Origin: Rhodanobacteraceae bacterium
GTDB lineage: Bacteria; Pseudomonadota; Gammaproteobacteria; Xanthomonadales; Rhodanobacteraceae
Assembly (NCBI GenBank): GCA_025924775.1
Contig: JAICHS010000085.1
Location: 1-9,074, forward strand
DNA: 9,074 nucleotides
Reading direction: 5' to 3'
The stretch's first letter is position 1. Every line of letters begins with the position of its first letter. Of this stretch, positions 1 to 6,224 are shown piece by piece. Below the pieces are notes generated by a model that was not told the DNA's origin, did not search any database, and was given only the letters and a program-made list of their open reading frames with translations. A program made the translations under genes and the position numbers.

Positions 1-1
1 C

Positions 2-916
2 GCACCCGGCGCGCGCACCGCGATGCTGATGGATCCGGCCGTCGCGCGGGTGCAACCGTTTGCGTGGGTGGGCGCCGACTGGCGCGGGCCCGCGGGCACC
101 GGCGGGCTGTCGGTGTTCGTGTCGGGGGTCGACACCGGGCCTGACGGCATGATCTTTTCCGACGTGCTGACGCCCGCGCAGCGCGCGTCGCTGGCGGAAC
201 CGTTCGCGGTGATCGTCGATCGCGGCGACCTTTCCAAGCTGGGCGTGCCGGTGGGCGGCCAAGCGCTGATCAACGGCGACCTGGTGCGCATCGTCGGCAC
301 CGCCAGCGGCATCCGCGCGCTGGGTGGTGTGAACGTGCTGGCGTCGCTGGATACCGCGCGCCAGTTGAGCATCGATGGCGGCGACGGGCCGGATGTCGCG
401 TACTACGTCGCGCAGCTGAAACCGGGCGTGGACCCGGCCACGGCCGCCGCGCGCATCAACGCACACGCACGCGGTTACGCCGCGTGGACCGCGTCGAGTT
501 TTGCGCGGCGCGCGGTGTTCTACTGGATGTTCCAGACCGGCGCCGGCCTTGGCGTGATCTTTCTGGCGGTGGTGGTGTTCATCGTTGGTGCGATCATCAC
601 CAGCCAGACCCTGATGGGCGCGATCGCGGGTTCGGTACGCGAGTACGCCACCTTGCACGCGCTGGGCGTGAGCCTGGGTTCGCTGCGCCGCGTGGTGCTG
701 GAACAGGCCGCGTGGATCGGCGTGTGCGGGCTCGTCGCGGGCGTGGTGTTGAGCCTGGTGCTGGTCGGGCTGGCGAAGTTCGAGGAAGTGCCGGTGGCGC
801 TCAACCTCCCGGCCTGGATCGCCTGCGCGGTGCTGGTGATGGGCATCGCGCTGGTGTCGGGCGTGGCCGCGGTGCGGGCCTTGCGGAGCGCCGATCCGGC
901 GTTGCTGCTCAGATGA
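2..916 (+). CDS. FtsX/MacB-like (DevC-type) ABC transporter permease, 5' partial
   Basis: This is the inner-membrane permease subunit of an ABC exporter. The frame is open to the window edge, so the start lies upstream; the ATG at 23 is probably internal. About 304 residues are visible. The first ~170 are the later part of a large periplasmic domain. Three hydrophobic segments follow, encoded at roughly 535-600, 705-775 and 810-885, the usual C-terminal FtsX-domain helices. The motif REYATLHALG between the first two matches the conserved cytoplasmic loop of DevC/MacB permeases. The missing N-terminal helix and the first part of the periplasmic domain must lie upstream. The stop overlaps the ATPase start (ATGA, 913-916), which implies translational coupling. 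Seen: topology and motif. Known: such permeases work with an ATPase and a membrane-fusion protein. Inferred: export of a lipid, peptide or drug; the substrate is unknown. MacB itself is a single-chain ATPase-permease fusion, so the split DevCA form fits better. Confidence 0.88.
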   Translation, partial: APGARTAMLMDPAVARVQPFAWVGADWRGPAGTGGLSVFVSGVDTGPDGMIFSDVLTPAQRASLAEPFAVIVDRGDLSKLGVPVGGQALINGDLVRIVGTASGIRALGGVNVLASLDTARQLSIDGGDGPDVAYYVAQLKPGVDPATAAARINAHARGYAAWTASSFARRAVFYWMFQTGAGLGVIFLAVVVFIVGAIITSQTLMGAIAGSVREYATLHALGVSLGSLRRVVLEQAAWIGVCGLVAGVVLSLVLVGLAKFEEVPVALNLPAWIACAVLVMGIALVSGVAAVRALRSADPALLLR

Positions 917-1635
917 GCGCGCTCATCGCCACCGACCTGTACATGGGTTACACCAGCGGCAAGCTGCGCAGCGAGATCCTGCGCGGCCTGTCGCTCAGCG
1001 TCGAAGCCGGGCGCCTGACCTTGATCGCGGGGCCTTCGGGCTGCGGCAAGAGCACGCTGTTGTCGATCCTCTCGGGCCTGCAGCGTCCCGACGCTGGCAG
1101 CGTGATCGCGCTGGGCGAGGACCTGTTTCGCGGCAACCGGCATGCGCGCGACCGCTTCCGGCTGCAGCACACCGGCTTCGTGTTCCAGGGTTTCAACCTG
1201 TTTTCCGCGCTGACCGCGCTGGAGCAGGTGATGTTGCCGCTCGGCTACATGGGCGTGGACGACCGCAGCGCCGAGGCGCGCGGCCGCGAGGCACTGGAGG
1301 AGGTCGGGTTGAACGCGCGCATGCACCTGCTGCCCGCGGAGCTGTCCGGCGGCGAAAAGCAGCGCGTCGCGATCGCGCGCGCGCTGGTCAAGCGGCCACA
1401 ACTGCTGTTCGCGGACGAACCGACCAGCGCGCTGGACGCGGCCAACGGACAAATCGTGATCGACACCCTGCACAGCATTGCCCACGAACACGCCACCACC
1501 GTGCTGTGCGTCAGCCACGACCCGCGCCTGGTCAGCCATGCCGACCGCGTGCTGGAAATGGAAGATGGCGTCATATTGAACGACCGGCATGCGGCGCACG
1601 CCGTGGCCGCGCAGCCACAGGAGAGAGCACCGTGA
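913..1635 (+). CDS. ABC exporter ATPase (DevA/LolD/MacB class)
   Basis: This 240-residue cytoplasmic ATPase powers the adjacent permease. All nucleotide-binding motifs are intact: Walker A GPSGCGKST (residues 40-48), Q-loop with Gln92 in FVFQGFN, signature LSGGEKQR (144-151), Walker B LLFADEPTSALD (164-175, catalytic Glu169) and the switch His202 in SHD. The length is typical of the MacB/LolD/DevA ATPase class. The ATG at 913 is chosen because it overlaps the permease stop and starts a normal N-terminus just ahead of the conserved domain; the same frame stays open back to 484 only as a shadow inside the permease gene. The signature has EK where QQ is most common, a tolerated variation. The last ~15 residues are an Ala/His/Gln-rich tail beyond the conserved domain. 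The gene ends in a GTGA overlap with the adaptor gene. LolD is an alternative name, but the neighbouring adaptor argues for a tripartite exporter. Confidence 0.93.
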   Translation: MSALIATDLYMGYTSGKLRSEILRGLSLSVEAGRLTLIAGPSGCGKSTLLSILSGLQRPDAGSVIALGEDLFRGNRHARDRFRLQHTGFVFQGFNLFSALTALEQVMLPLGYMGVDDRSAEARGREALEEVGLNARMHLLPAELSGGEKQRVAIARALVKRPQLLFADEPTSALDAANGQIVIDTLHSIAHEHATTVLCVSHDPRLVSHADRVLEMEDGVILNDRHAAHAVAAQPQERAP

Positions 1636-2555
1636 AAACCATTTGTGGCGCCGGCGTCGCGCTGGCCCTGGCGGGGTTGGCGCTGGCCGGGTGTTCGTCC
1701 GGTGGCGATCGCGCCGCCGCGACCGCCGCGGCGCCCTCGGCGCCCTCGCAGTGGCTGGCGGTGGCGCGTGGCCGGGTGGACGTCGAGGGCGGGTTGGTAC
1801 GGGTCGCCGCGCGTGCCGACGGCGTGGTGGAATCCGTGACGGTGCGCCAGGGCGACGCGGTGCAACGCAACCAGGTGCTGGCGACGCTGGATTCGCGGGC
1901 GGCCGAAATCGCGCTCGCCAGCGCCAGGGCCGGCGTCGCACAGGCCAAGGCCCAGTTGGCGGAATTGCAGGTGTCCCTGAAACAGGCCGAACAACGCGCG
2001 CCGCGCATTGCGGCCGCCGCCAGCGCCGGTGCGGCCGCCGGCGAGGCCGCCGAACAGGCGCGCGCCGCGGTGGCGTCGCTCAAGGCCAAACAGGCCGCGG
2101 CGCAGGCGGAACTGGATGCGGCGCAACAGAAAACCGCGGCGGCGCAGCTGGCACTGGATTCGACCCGGCTGCGCGCACCGGTGGCGGGCAGCGTGGTCAC
2201 GCGCAACCTCGCGATCGGGCAGTCGGTCGCGGCGGCGTCCGGCGAGGCGCTGTTCGAACTGCTGCCCGACCGGCCGCACGTGATCCACGCGCAACTGGAC
2301 GTCGATGCCGCGGCGGCGATCCACGCCGGCATGCAGGCGGAAGTGGTGCGCGATTCCGGCACGGGGGCGACCTACCAGGCCACCGTCAAATGGGTGGGTC
2401 AGGTGCTGCAACCGGCTGGCCTGACCCGCGATCCACTGGAGCGCGCGCTGGCCAACGACGTCGATTGCACACTGGAACTGACGCCACCGAAGGCCGGCGA
2501 GGCGCCGCTGCGGATCGGCCAGCGCGTACTGGTCAGGTTTCCCAAGGCGAAGTGA
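1632..2555 (+). CDS. HlyD/DevB-type membrane-fusion protein, predicted lipoprotein
   Basis: This 307-residue periplasmic adaptor should connect the ABC permease to an outer-membrane channel. Residues 1-21 form a lipoprotein signal peptide with lipobox LAGC (18-21), so Cys21 should be lipidated. The first half of a biotinyl-lipoyl domain is at about 55-87 (ADGVVESVTVRQGDAVQ). A long Ala/Gln/Glu-rich coiled-coil hairpin follows at about 88-176, then the second lipoyl half (STRLRAPVAGSVVTRNLAIGQ, from 177) and a beta-barrel region from about 210. The GTG start at 1632 overlaps the ATPase stop (GTGA) and has a purine-rich AGGAGAG site at about 1620-1626. Upstream in-frame codons lie inside the ATPase gene and lack a signal peptide. 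Residue +2 after the cysteine is Ser, not the Asp that retains lipoproteins in the inner membrane in enterobacteria. No TolC-like gene is visible. The substrate is unknown. Confidence 0.88.
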   Translation: MKTICGAGVALALAGLALAGCSSGGDRAAATAAAPSAPSQWLAVARGRVDVEGGLVRVAARADGVVESVTVRQGDAVQRNQVLATLDSRAAEIALASARAGVAQAKAQLAELQVSLKQAEQRAPRIAAAASAGAAAGEAAEQARAAVASLKAKQAAAQAELDAAQQKTAAAQLALDSTRLRAPVAGSVVTRNLAIGQSVAAASGEALFELLPDRPHVIHAQLDVDAAAAIHAGMQAEVVRDSGTGATYQATVKWVGQVLQPAGLTRDPLERALANDVDCTLELTPPKAGEAPLRIGQRVLVRFPKAK

Positions 2556-2672
2556 ACGCGTTTTTCAAGACGGCCTAGTTTCGCGAGCTGTTGTGGGAAG
2601 TCAGGCCAGGGAAGGCCGTCCTGGTGCCGGCGTACGGATGGATCTCAACGGTGCCACACGCCAGGTGCTGCG

Positions 2673-2690
2673 GCGATCGCGGACGATCGC
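2673..2690. repeat. perfect 7-bp inverted repeat (hairpin)
   Basis: GCGATCG at 2673-2679 pairs perfectly with CGATCGC at 2684-2690 across the 4-base loop CGGA. It lies about 32 bp upstream of the TAGAAT -10 candidate. It is not followed by T residues on either strand, so it is not a standard terminator. It could be a weak Rho-assisted stop for the exporter transcript or an operator for the phosphatase promoter; the sequence does not decide. Confidence 0.45.
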
Positions 2691-2721
2691 ACAAAGAAAG
2701 CGTTCGGAAAGCCTTCGGCAC

Positions 2722-2727
2722 TAGAAT
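2722..2727 (+). promoter_or_regulatory. possible -10 element for the phosphatase/aminotransferase unit
   Basis: TAGAAT matches the sigma-70 -10 consensus TATAAT at five of six positions and stands out in very GC-rich DNA. It lies 34 bp upstream of the ATG at 2762, which would leave a leader of roughly 28 bases. No good TTGACA-like -35 is found at the usual 16-18 bp spacing, and the phosphatase start lacks a clear Shine-Dalgarno site, so the call is tentative. Confidence 0.35.
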
Positions 2728-2761
2728 CGCAGCCACTTTGGACCCGCCCGACCACCCCAAA

Positions 2762-3466
2762 ATGCCCGTAATCCGATGGAACATCCTGTGCGACTTCGAT
2801 GGCACCATCGCCGTCGAAGACGTCACCGACTCGCTGCTGGACCGCTTCGCCTCGCCCGACTGGCAGGTGCTGGAGCGCGACTGGCGCGCGGGCAAGATCG
2901 GTTCGGCCGAGTGCATGGCCGGTCAGGTGGCGCTGCTGGATGCCACGCGCGACGAGATCGACGCGCACCTGGCGAGCCTGCGCATCGACCCCGCGTTTCC
3001 GCAGTTCGTCGAAGCGGCACTGGCCGCGGGCGCCAGCCTGCGGGTGGTCAGCGACGGCCTCGACTATGCCATCCGCGCGATCCTGGCGCGCTACCAGCTG
3101 GACGACCTGCCGGTGTTGGCCAACCGGCTGGTGCAGACCGGCGCGCGCAGCTGGAAACTGGAAACGCCGTTTTCGGACGCGCACTGCCGCGTCGGCAGCG
3201 GCCACTGCAAGTGCGCCAGCGCAGTGCGTGAGCACGACCACCACCACCGCGTGCTGCTGGTTGGCGATGGCGCATCGGATTTTTGCGCCGCCGGCGAGGC
3301 CGATTACGTGTTTGCCAAGCACCGGTTGATCGAGCACTGCCGCCACGCCGCGATTCCGCACACGTCGATCGTCGGGTTTGCCGACGCCATCGGCCTGTTG
3401 CCGGCGCTGGTGGCTGGCAAGCTGTTCACGCCACGGCGCGTCCTCGAACCCGCCGTCCTTCTGTGA
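2762..3466 (+). CDS. MtnX-like HAD-IB family phosphatase
   Basis: This 234-residue cytosolic phosphatase belongs to the haloacid dehalogenase superfamily. Motif I is CDFDGT with nucleophile Asp11 and acid/base Asp13. Motif II is VVSDG with Ser97. Motif III is probably Lys150 in the Cys/His-rich stretch SGHCKC. Motif IV is GDGASD with Asp169 and Asp173 for Mg2+. The cap lies between motifs I and II (subclass IB). Its ending (VFAKHRLIEHCR and onward) resembles the methionine-salvage phosphatase MtnX, which acts on 2-hydroxy-3-keto-5-methylthiopentenyl-1-phosphate. No other methionine-salvage gene (mtnA, B, C or D) is visible, so that substrate is not supported. PHOSPHO1- or SerB-like activity are alternatives. 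The start at 2762 places motif I at residue 9, normal for the family; an upstream ATG at 2591 adds an unconserved tail. The His-rich DHHHR before motif IV is unusual. It is followed at 21 bp by the aminotransferase, suggesting a shared pathway. Confidence 0.85.
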   Translation: MPVIRWNILCDFDGTIAVEDVTDSLLDRFASPDWQVLERDWRAGKIGSAECMAGQVALLDATRDEIDAHLASLRIDPAFPQFVEAALAAGASLRVVSDGLDYAIRAILARYQLDDLPVLANRLVQTGARSWKLETPFSDAHCRVGSGHCKCASAVREHDHHHRVLLVGDGASDFCAAGEADYVFAKHRLIEHCRHAAIPHTSIVGFADAIGLLPALVAGKLFTPRRVLEPAVLL

Positions 3467-3487
3467 CAATTTGAGCAGGACACCCCC

Positions 3488-4876
3488 ATGCATTCCCTGA
3501 GAGCCGCGGCCACCACGGTCGCTCCCGATGCCGCCGTGCAACTGGTCGACGGACTGGACACTGCCACCAGCGCAAGGTTGTTCGACCTCGCCTGCAAGCC
3601 GATTCCGGGCGGCGTCAACAGCACCGCGCGCGCCACTTGGTCGGGCTGGGATCCGTACCCGCTGTTCATCGCCAGCGGCAGCGGCTCGCACCTGACCGAC
3701 GTGGATGGCAACGATTACATCGACTATCTGTTGGGCCTCGGCCCCATGCTGCTGGGCCACCGCCCGCCGCGCGTGACGCAGGCGGTGGTGGATTTCATCC
3801 AGCAGCGCGGCACGGTGTTCGCGCTGCCCACGGCCGATGAGGCCAAACTGGCCGACAAGGTCATCGCGGCGGTCCCGAGCGTGGAGCAGGTGCGCCTGTG
3901 CAACACCGGCACCGAGGCGGTGTTGTACGCGACGCGTCTGGCGCGCGCGTTCACCAAACGGCCCAAGCTGATCCGGTTCGAGGGCATGTACCACGGCTTC
4001 TCGGACCAGGTCTATTGGAGCAAGCACCCCGACATTGCCAAGGCCGGTCCCGATGCGCATCCGCTGCCGGTGCCGCAGGGCCCGGGCCTGCCGCACGGGC
4101 TGGACGAAAACCTGGTGATCCTGCCGTGGAACGACGTGGACGCGTTGGCCGAGGCGATCCAGCGCGAAGGCGATGCGATCGCGGCGGTCATCACCGAACC
4201 CGTGATGTGCAACACCGGCTGCATCCTGCCCGAGCCCGGCTATCTCGAAGCCATGCGCGAGCTCACCGCGCGCCACGGCATCGTGCTGTTGTTCGACGAG
4301 GTCATCACCGGTTTCCGGCTGGGCCTGGGCGGGGCGCAGGTGCGCCTTGGCATCAAGCCCGACCTGTCGGTGTTCGCCAAGGGCCTCGGCGGCGGCTTCC
4401 CGGTCGCGGCCTGCGGCGGGCGCGCCGACATCATGGCGCTGGTGGCCCAGGGCAAGGTTTCGATGGCGGGCACCTATGCCGCCAACGGCATCGCGATCGC
4501 GGCCGCCAATGCGGCGCTGGACGAACTGGCGACGCCGGGGCTGTTCCAGAAGCTGGACGCGCTGGCCGACGAACTGCGGCTGGGGCTGGACCAGGTGCTG
4601 CGCGGCGCCGGCCTGCCGGCGTACGTGGTGGGCCTGGGCCCGTTGATGCAGGTGTGGTTTGCCAAGGAACCCATCCGCAACTACCGCGACGCCGAACGCC
4701 ACGCCGACCAGGCGATGTTCCGCAAGTGGTGGGAAGGCATGCTGGCGCGCGGCGTGCTGTTCCATCCGGGGGCCTACGAAAACCTGTTCGTATCCACCGC
4801 GCACACGCACGCGGACATCGCGCAGACACTCGCGGCCGCGACGGAAGTGGCCGCGGAGCTTGCGCGCAGCGCCTGA
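3488..4876 (+). CDS. class III PLP-dependent aminotransferase, glutamate-1-semialdehyde aminomutase (HemL)-like
   Basis: This 462-residue cytosolic fold-type I PLP enzyme shows the HemL hallmarks: PGGVNS (40-45), NTGTEA for phosphate binding (139-144), MYHG (167-170), EPV (237-239), FDEVITGFR with cofactor Asp270, GGAQ (281-284), and Schiff-base Lys298 in FAKGLGGGFP. HemL converts glutamate-1-semialdehyde to 5-aminolevulinate without net transamination. Here the text diverges from canonical HemL (FAKGLGGGFP rather than GKIIGGGLP, TGCILPEPGY in place of the usual Asn-rich loop), and the protein is about 35 residues longer than typical HemL. A separate true hemL is therefore likely, and this may be a paralogous aminotransferase or aminomutase acting on another amino-ketone. 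The start at 3488 is supported by CAGGA at 3476-3480, 7 bases upstream. It sits 21 bp behind the phosphatase and 126 bp ahead of pheA. The family call is firm; the substrate is unknown. Confidence 0.88.
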   Translation: MHSLRAAATTVAPDAAVQLVDGLDTATSARLFDLACKPIPGGVNSTARATWSGWDPYPLFIASGSGSHLTDVDGNDYIDYLLGLGPMLLGHRPPRVTQAVVDFIQQRGTVFALPTADEAKLADKVIAAVPSVEQVRLCNTGTEAVLYATRLARAFTKRPKLIRFEGMYHGFSDQVYWSKHPDIAKAGPDAHPLPVPQGPGLPHGLDENLVILPWNDVDALAEAIQREGDAIAAVITEPVMCNTGCILPEPGYLEAMRELTARHGIVLLFDEVITGFRLGLGGAQVRLGIKPDLSVFAKGLGGGFPVAACGGRADIMALVAQGKVSMAGTYAANGIAIAAANAALDELATPGLFQKLDALADELRLGLDQVLRGAGLPAYVVGLGPLMQVWFAKEPIRNYRDAERHADQAMFRKWWEGMLARGVLFHPGAYENLFVSTAHTHADIAQTLAAATEVAAELARSA

Positions 4877-4925
4877 GCCGCTCCATGCCACACGGGCAGA
4901 CCTGCGCCGCGCCGGTGCGGGATTG

Positions 4926-4956
4926 GCGCAGGGTTTGGACGTCCAAACCCTTGCGC
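4926..4956. repeat. large palindrome between the aminotransferase gene and pheA
   Basis: GGGTTTGGAC (4931-4940) is followed directly by its exact reverse complement GTCCAAACCC (4941-4950), a 20-bp perfect palindrome. The symmetry continues outward: GCGCA (4926-4930) pairs with TGCGC (4952-4956) if T4951 is bulged. As RNA it would fold to an 8-bp stem with an ACGT loop extended by two potential pairs and the outer 5 bp. No T-run follows. It ends 46 bp before the pheA start. It could be an operator for a dimeric regulator, an RNA structure ending or attenuating transcription, or a dispersed palindromic repeat. Confidence 0.75.
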
Positions 4957-5002
4957 GGCCGCCGTTGCGCCGTCAAGCTCGGCGTTCGACACGGAGAACC
5001 CC

Positions 5003-6169
5003 ATGGCAGGCAAGACCCCGCGCGCGCGCAAGGCCGCGCCGGCGAAGCAGACTCGGCGCGCGCCGACATCCGGCAAGCGCGCGGCATCGCCCAAGCCGGA
5101 TCTCGCGCAGGTGCGCGCCGAGATCGACGGCATCGATCATGAAATCCAGGCCCTGATCGCGCGCCGCGCGCACTGGGCGCATGAAGTCGGGCGCGCCAAG
5201 GGCAAGCTCGCGGCGGCGGTCGATTATTACCGCCCCGAACGCGAGGCCCAGGTATTGCGTCGCGTGGTCGACCGCAACGATGGCCCGCTGGCCGACGACG
5301 TGCTGGTGCGGCTGTTTCGGGAAATCATGTCGGCGTGCCTGGCCCAGCAGGAGCCGCTCAAGGTCGGTTACCTCGGGCCCGAAGGCACATTTTCGCAGCA
5401 GGCCGTGTTCAAGCACTTCGGGCATTCCGCCAAGGGCTTTCCGCTGGCCAGCATCGCCGAGGTGTTCGACGAGGTGACCGAAGGCCGCGCGGATTTCGGC
5501 GTGGTGCCGGTGGAGAACTCGGGGCAGGGCACCATCCAGTCCACGCTGGACCTGTTCCTGGGCTCGCCGCTGAAGATCTGTGGCGAAGTGGAACTGGCCG
5601 TGCACCAGTACCTGTTGTCGCGCGGCGGCCATCTGGAGGACATCGAGCGCGTGAATTCGCACGGCCAGTCGCTGGCGCAGTGCCGCGGCTGGCTGCGCCA
5701 GAACCTGCCGCACGTCGAGCTGCAGGCGGTGTCGAGCAACGCCGAGGCGGCGCGGCGCGCGCGCAAGGCCGACGACGTGGCCGCGATCGCGGGGCTCAAC
5801 GCGGCGCACGTGTATGGCTTGAAGGTCGTCGCGGGGCCGATCGAGGACCGCACCGACAACACCACGCGCTTCCTGGTGATCGGCCGCACGCTGTTTCCGC
5901 CATCCGGCAACGACCGCACCTCGCTGCTGGTGTTCGTGCGCGACCAGCCCGGCGTGCTGTACCGCGTGCTGGAACCGCTGGCGCGCCGCGGCATCAACAT
6001 GGACCGCATCGAGTCGCGCCCGGCGCACGCGGGCAAATGGGTGTACGCGTTCTTCATCGATGTCGCCGGCCACGTGGACGAATCGCCGCTGCGCGATGCG
6101 CTGGGCGAGCTGGGCGACTGCGCCGCACAGGTGACGGTCCTGGGCTCGTATCCGGTCGCGGTGGCCTGA
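5003..6169 (+). CDS. pheA: bifunctional chorismate mutase / prephenate dehydratase (P-protein)
   Basis: This 388-residue cytosolic enzyme converts chorismate to prephenate and then to phenylpyruvate, the committed branch to phenylalanine. The AroQ mutase domain covers about 33-117, with Arg38, Arg55, Lys66 and Arg80-Glu81 aligning with catalytic residues of the E. coli enzyme. The dehydratase domain covers about 119-297, opening with VGYLGPEGTFS and including PVENSGQGT (169-177) and the TRF motif (288-290). The ACT domain (about 305-385) carries PGVL (316-319) and ESRP (337-340), the phenylalanine-binding signature, so feedback inhibition by phenylalanine is expected. The arrangement YRPEREAQVL is the Pseudomonas/Xanthomonas subtype. 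The first ~32 residues are a Lys/Arg/Ala/Pro-rich tail absent from E. coli PheA. The start is set by CGGAGAA at 4992-4998. In many gammaproteobacteria serC precedes pheA; here a class III aminotransferase does. aroA, often next, is not present in the window. Confidence 0.96.
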   Translation: MAGKTPRARKAAPAKQTRRAPTSGKRAASPKPDLAQVRAEIDGIDHEIQALIARRAHWAHEVGRAKGKLAAAVDYYRPEREAQVLRRVVDRNDGPLADDVLVRLFREIMSACLAQQEPLKVGYLGPEGTFSQQAVFKHFGHSAKGFPLASIAEVFDEVTEGRADFGVVPVENSGQGTIQSTLDLFLGSPLKICGEVELAVHQYLLSRGGHLEDIERVNSHGQSLAQCRGWLRQNLPHVELQAVSSNAEAARRARKADDVAAIAGLNAAHVYGLKVVAGPIEDRTDNTTRFLVIGRTLFPPSGNDRTSLLVFVRDQPGVLYRVLEPLARRGINMDRIESRPAHAGKWVYAFFIDVAGHVDESPLRDALGELGDCAAQVTVLGSYPVAVA

Positions 6170-6224
6170 AACTCCACGCACCCGCGTGCGGTCCAAGCAT
6201 CGTTGCCGTCGACGAGGATTCGCC

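Larger units (their letters stand above)
2556..2761. other. intergenic gap after the exporter operon
   Basis: This 206-bp stretch separates the exporter operon from the phosphatase gene. I see no credible gene in it. The phosphatase frame stays open back to an ATG at 2591, but the extra residues look like translated non-coding DNA. It holds a perfect hairpin at 2673-2690 and a -10-like TAGAAT at 2722-2727. No stem followed by a T-run, which would mark a classical terminator for the exporter operon, was found. Confidence 0.6.

Noticed and set aside
484..912. N-terminal extension of the ATPase
   Set aside because: It lies wholly inside the permease gene in another frame, and its translation is Arg/Gly-rich. 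The ATG at 913 gives a normal ATPase N-terminus.
520..1941. Minus-strand open frame of 473 codons across the exporter genes
   Set aside because: It is Pro/Arg-rich and domain-free, and crosses the boundaries of three well-supported plus-strand genes.
2591..2761. Upstream start for the HAD phosphatase, adding 57 residues
   Set aside because: The extra residues look like translated non-coding DNA, and the family places motif I near residue 10, as given by the start at 2762.
2645..4891. Very long open frame on the minus strand (748 codons) opposite the phosphatase and aminotransferase genes
   Set aside because: Its translation is Arg/His/Gln/Ala-rich with no recognisable domain, while the plus strand carries two complete enzymes with all catalytic motifs. 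Long antisense frames are expected in high-GC coding DNA.
4926..4960. Palindrome as an intrinsic (Rho-independent) terminator
   Set aside because: The stem is followed by GC-rich sequence with no T-run on either strand. Termination by another mechanism remains possible.
4885..5002. Possible pheA leader peptide for ribosome-mediated attenuation
   Set aside because: The frame from the ATG at 4885 contains no phenylalanine codon and has no stop before the pheA start.
6177..6190. Small inverted repeat CGCAC/GTGCG between pheA and the secreted-protein gene
   Set aside because: A 5-bp stem is too short to mean much in DNA this GC-rich, and no T-run follows it.
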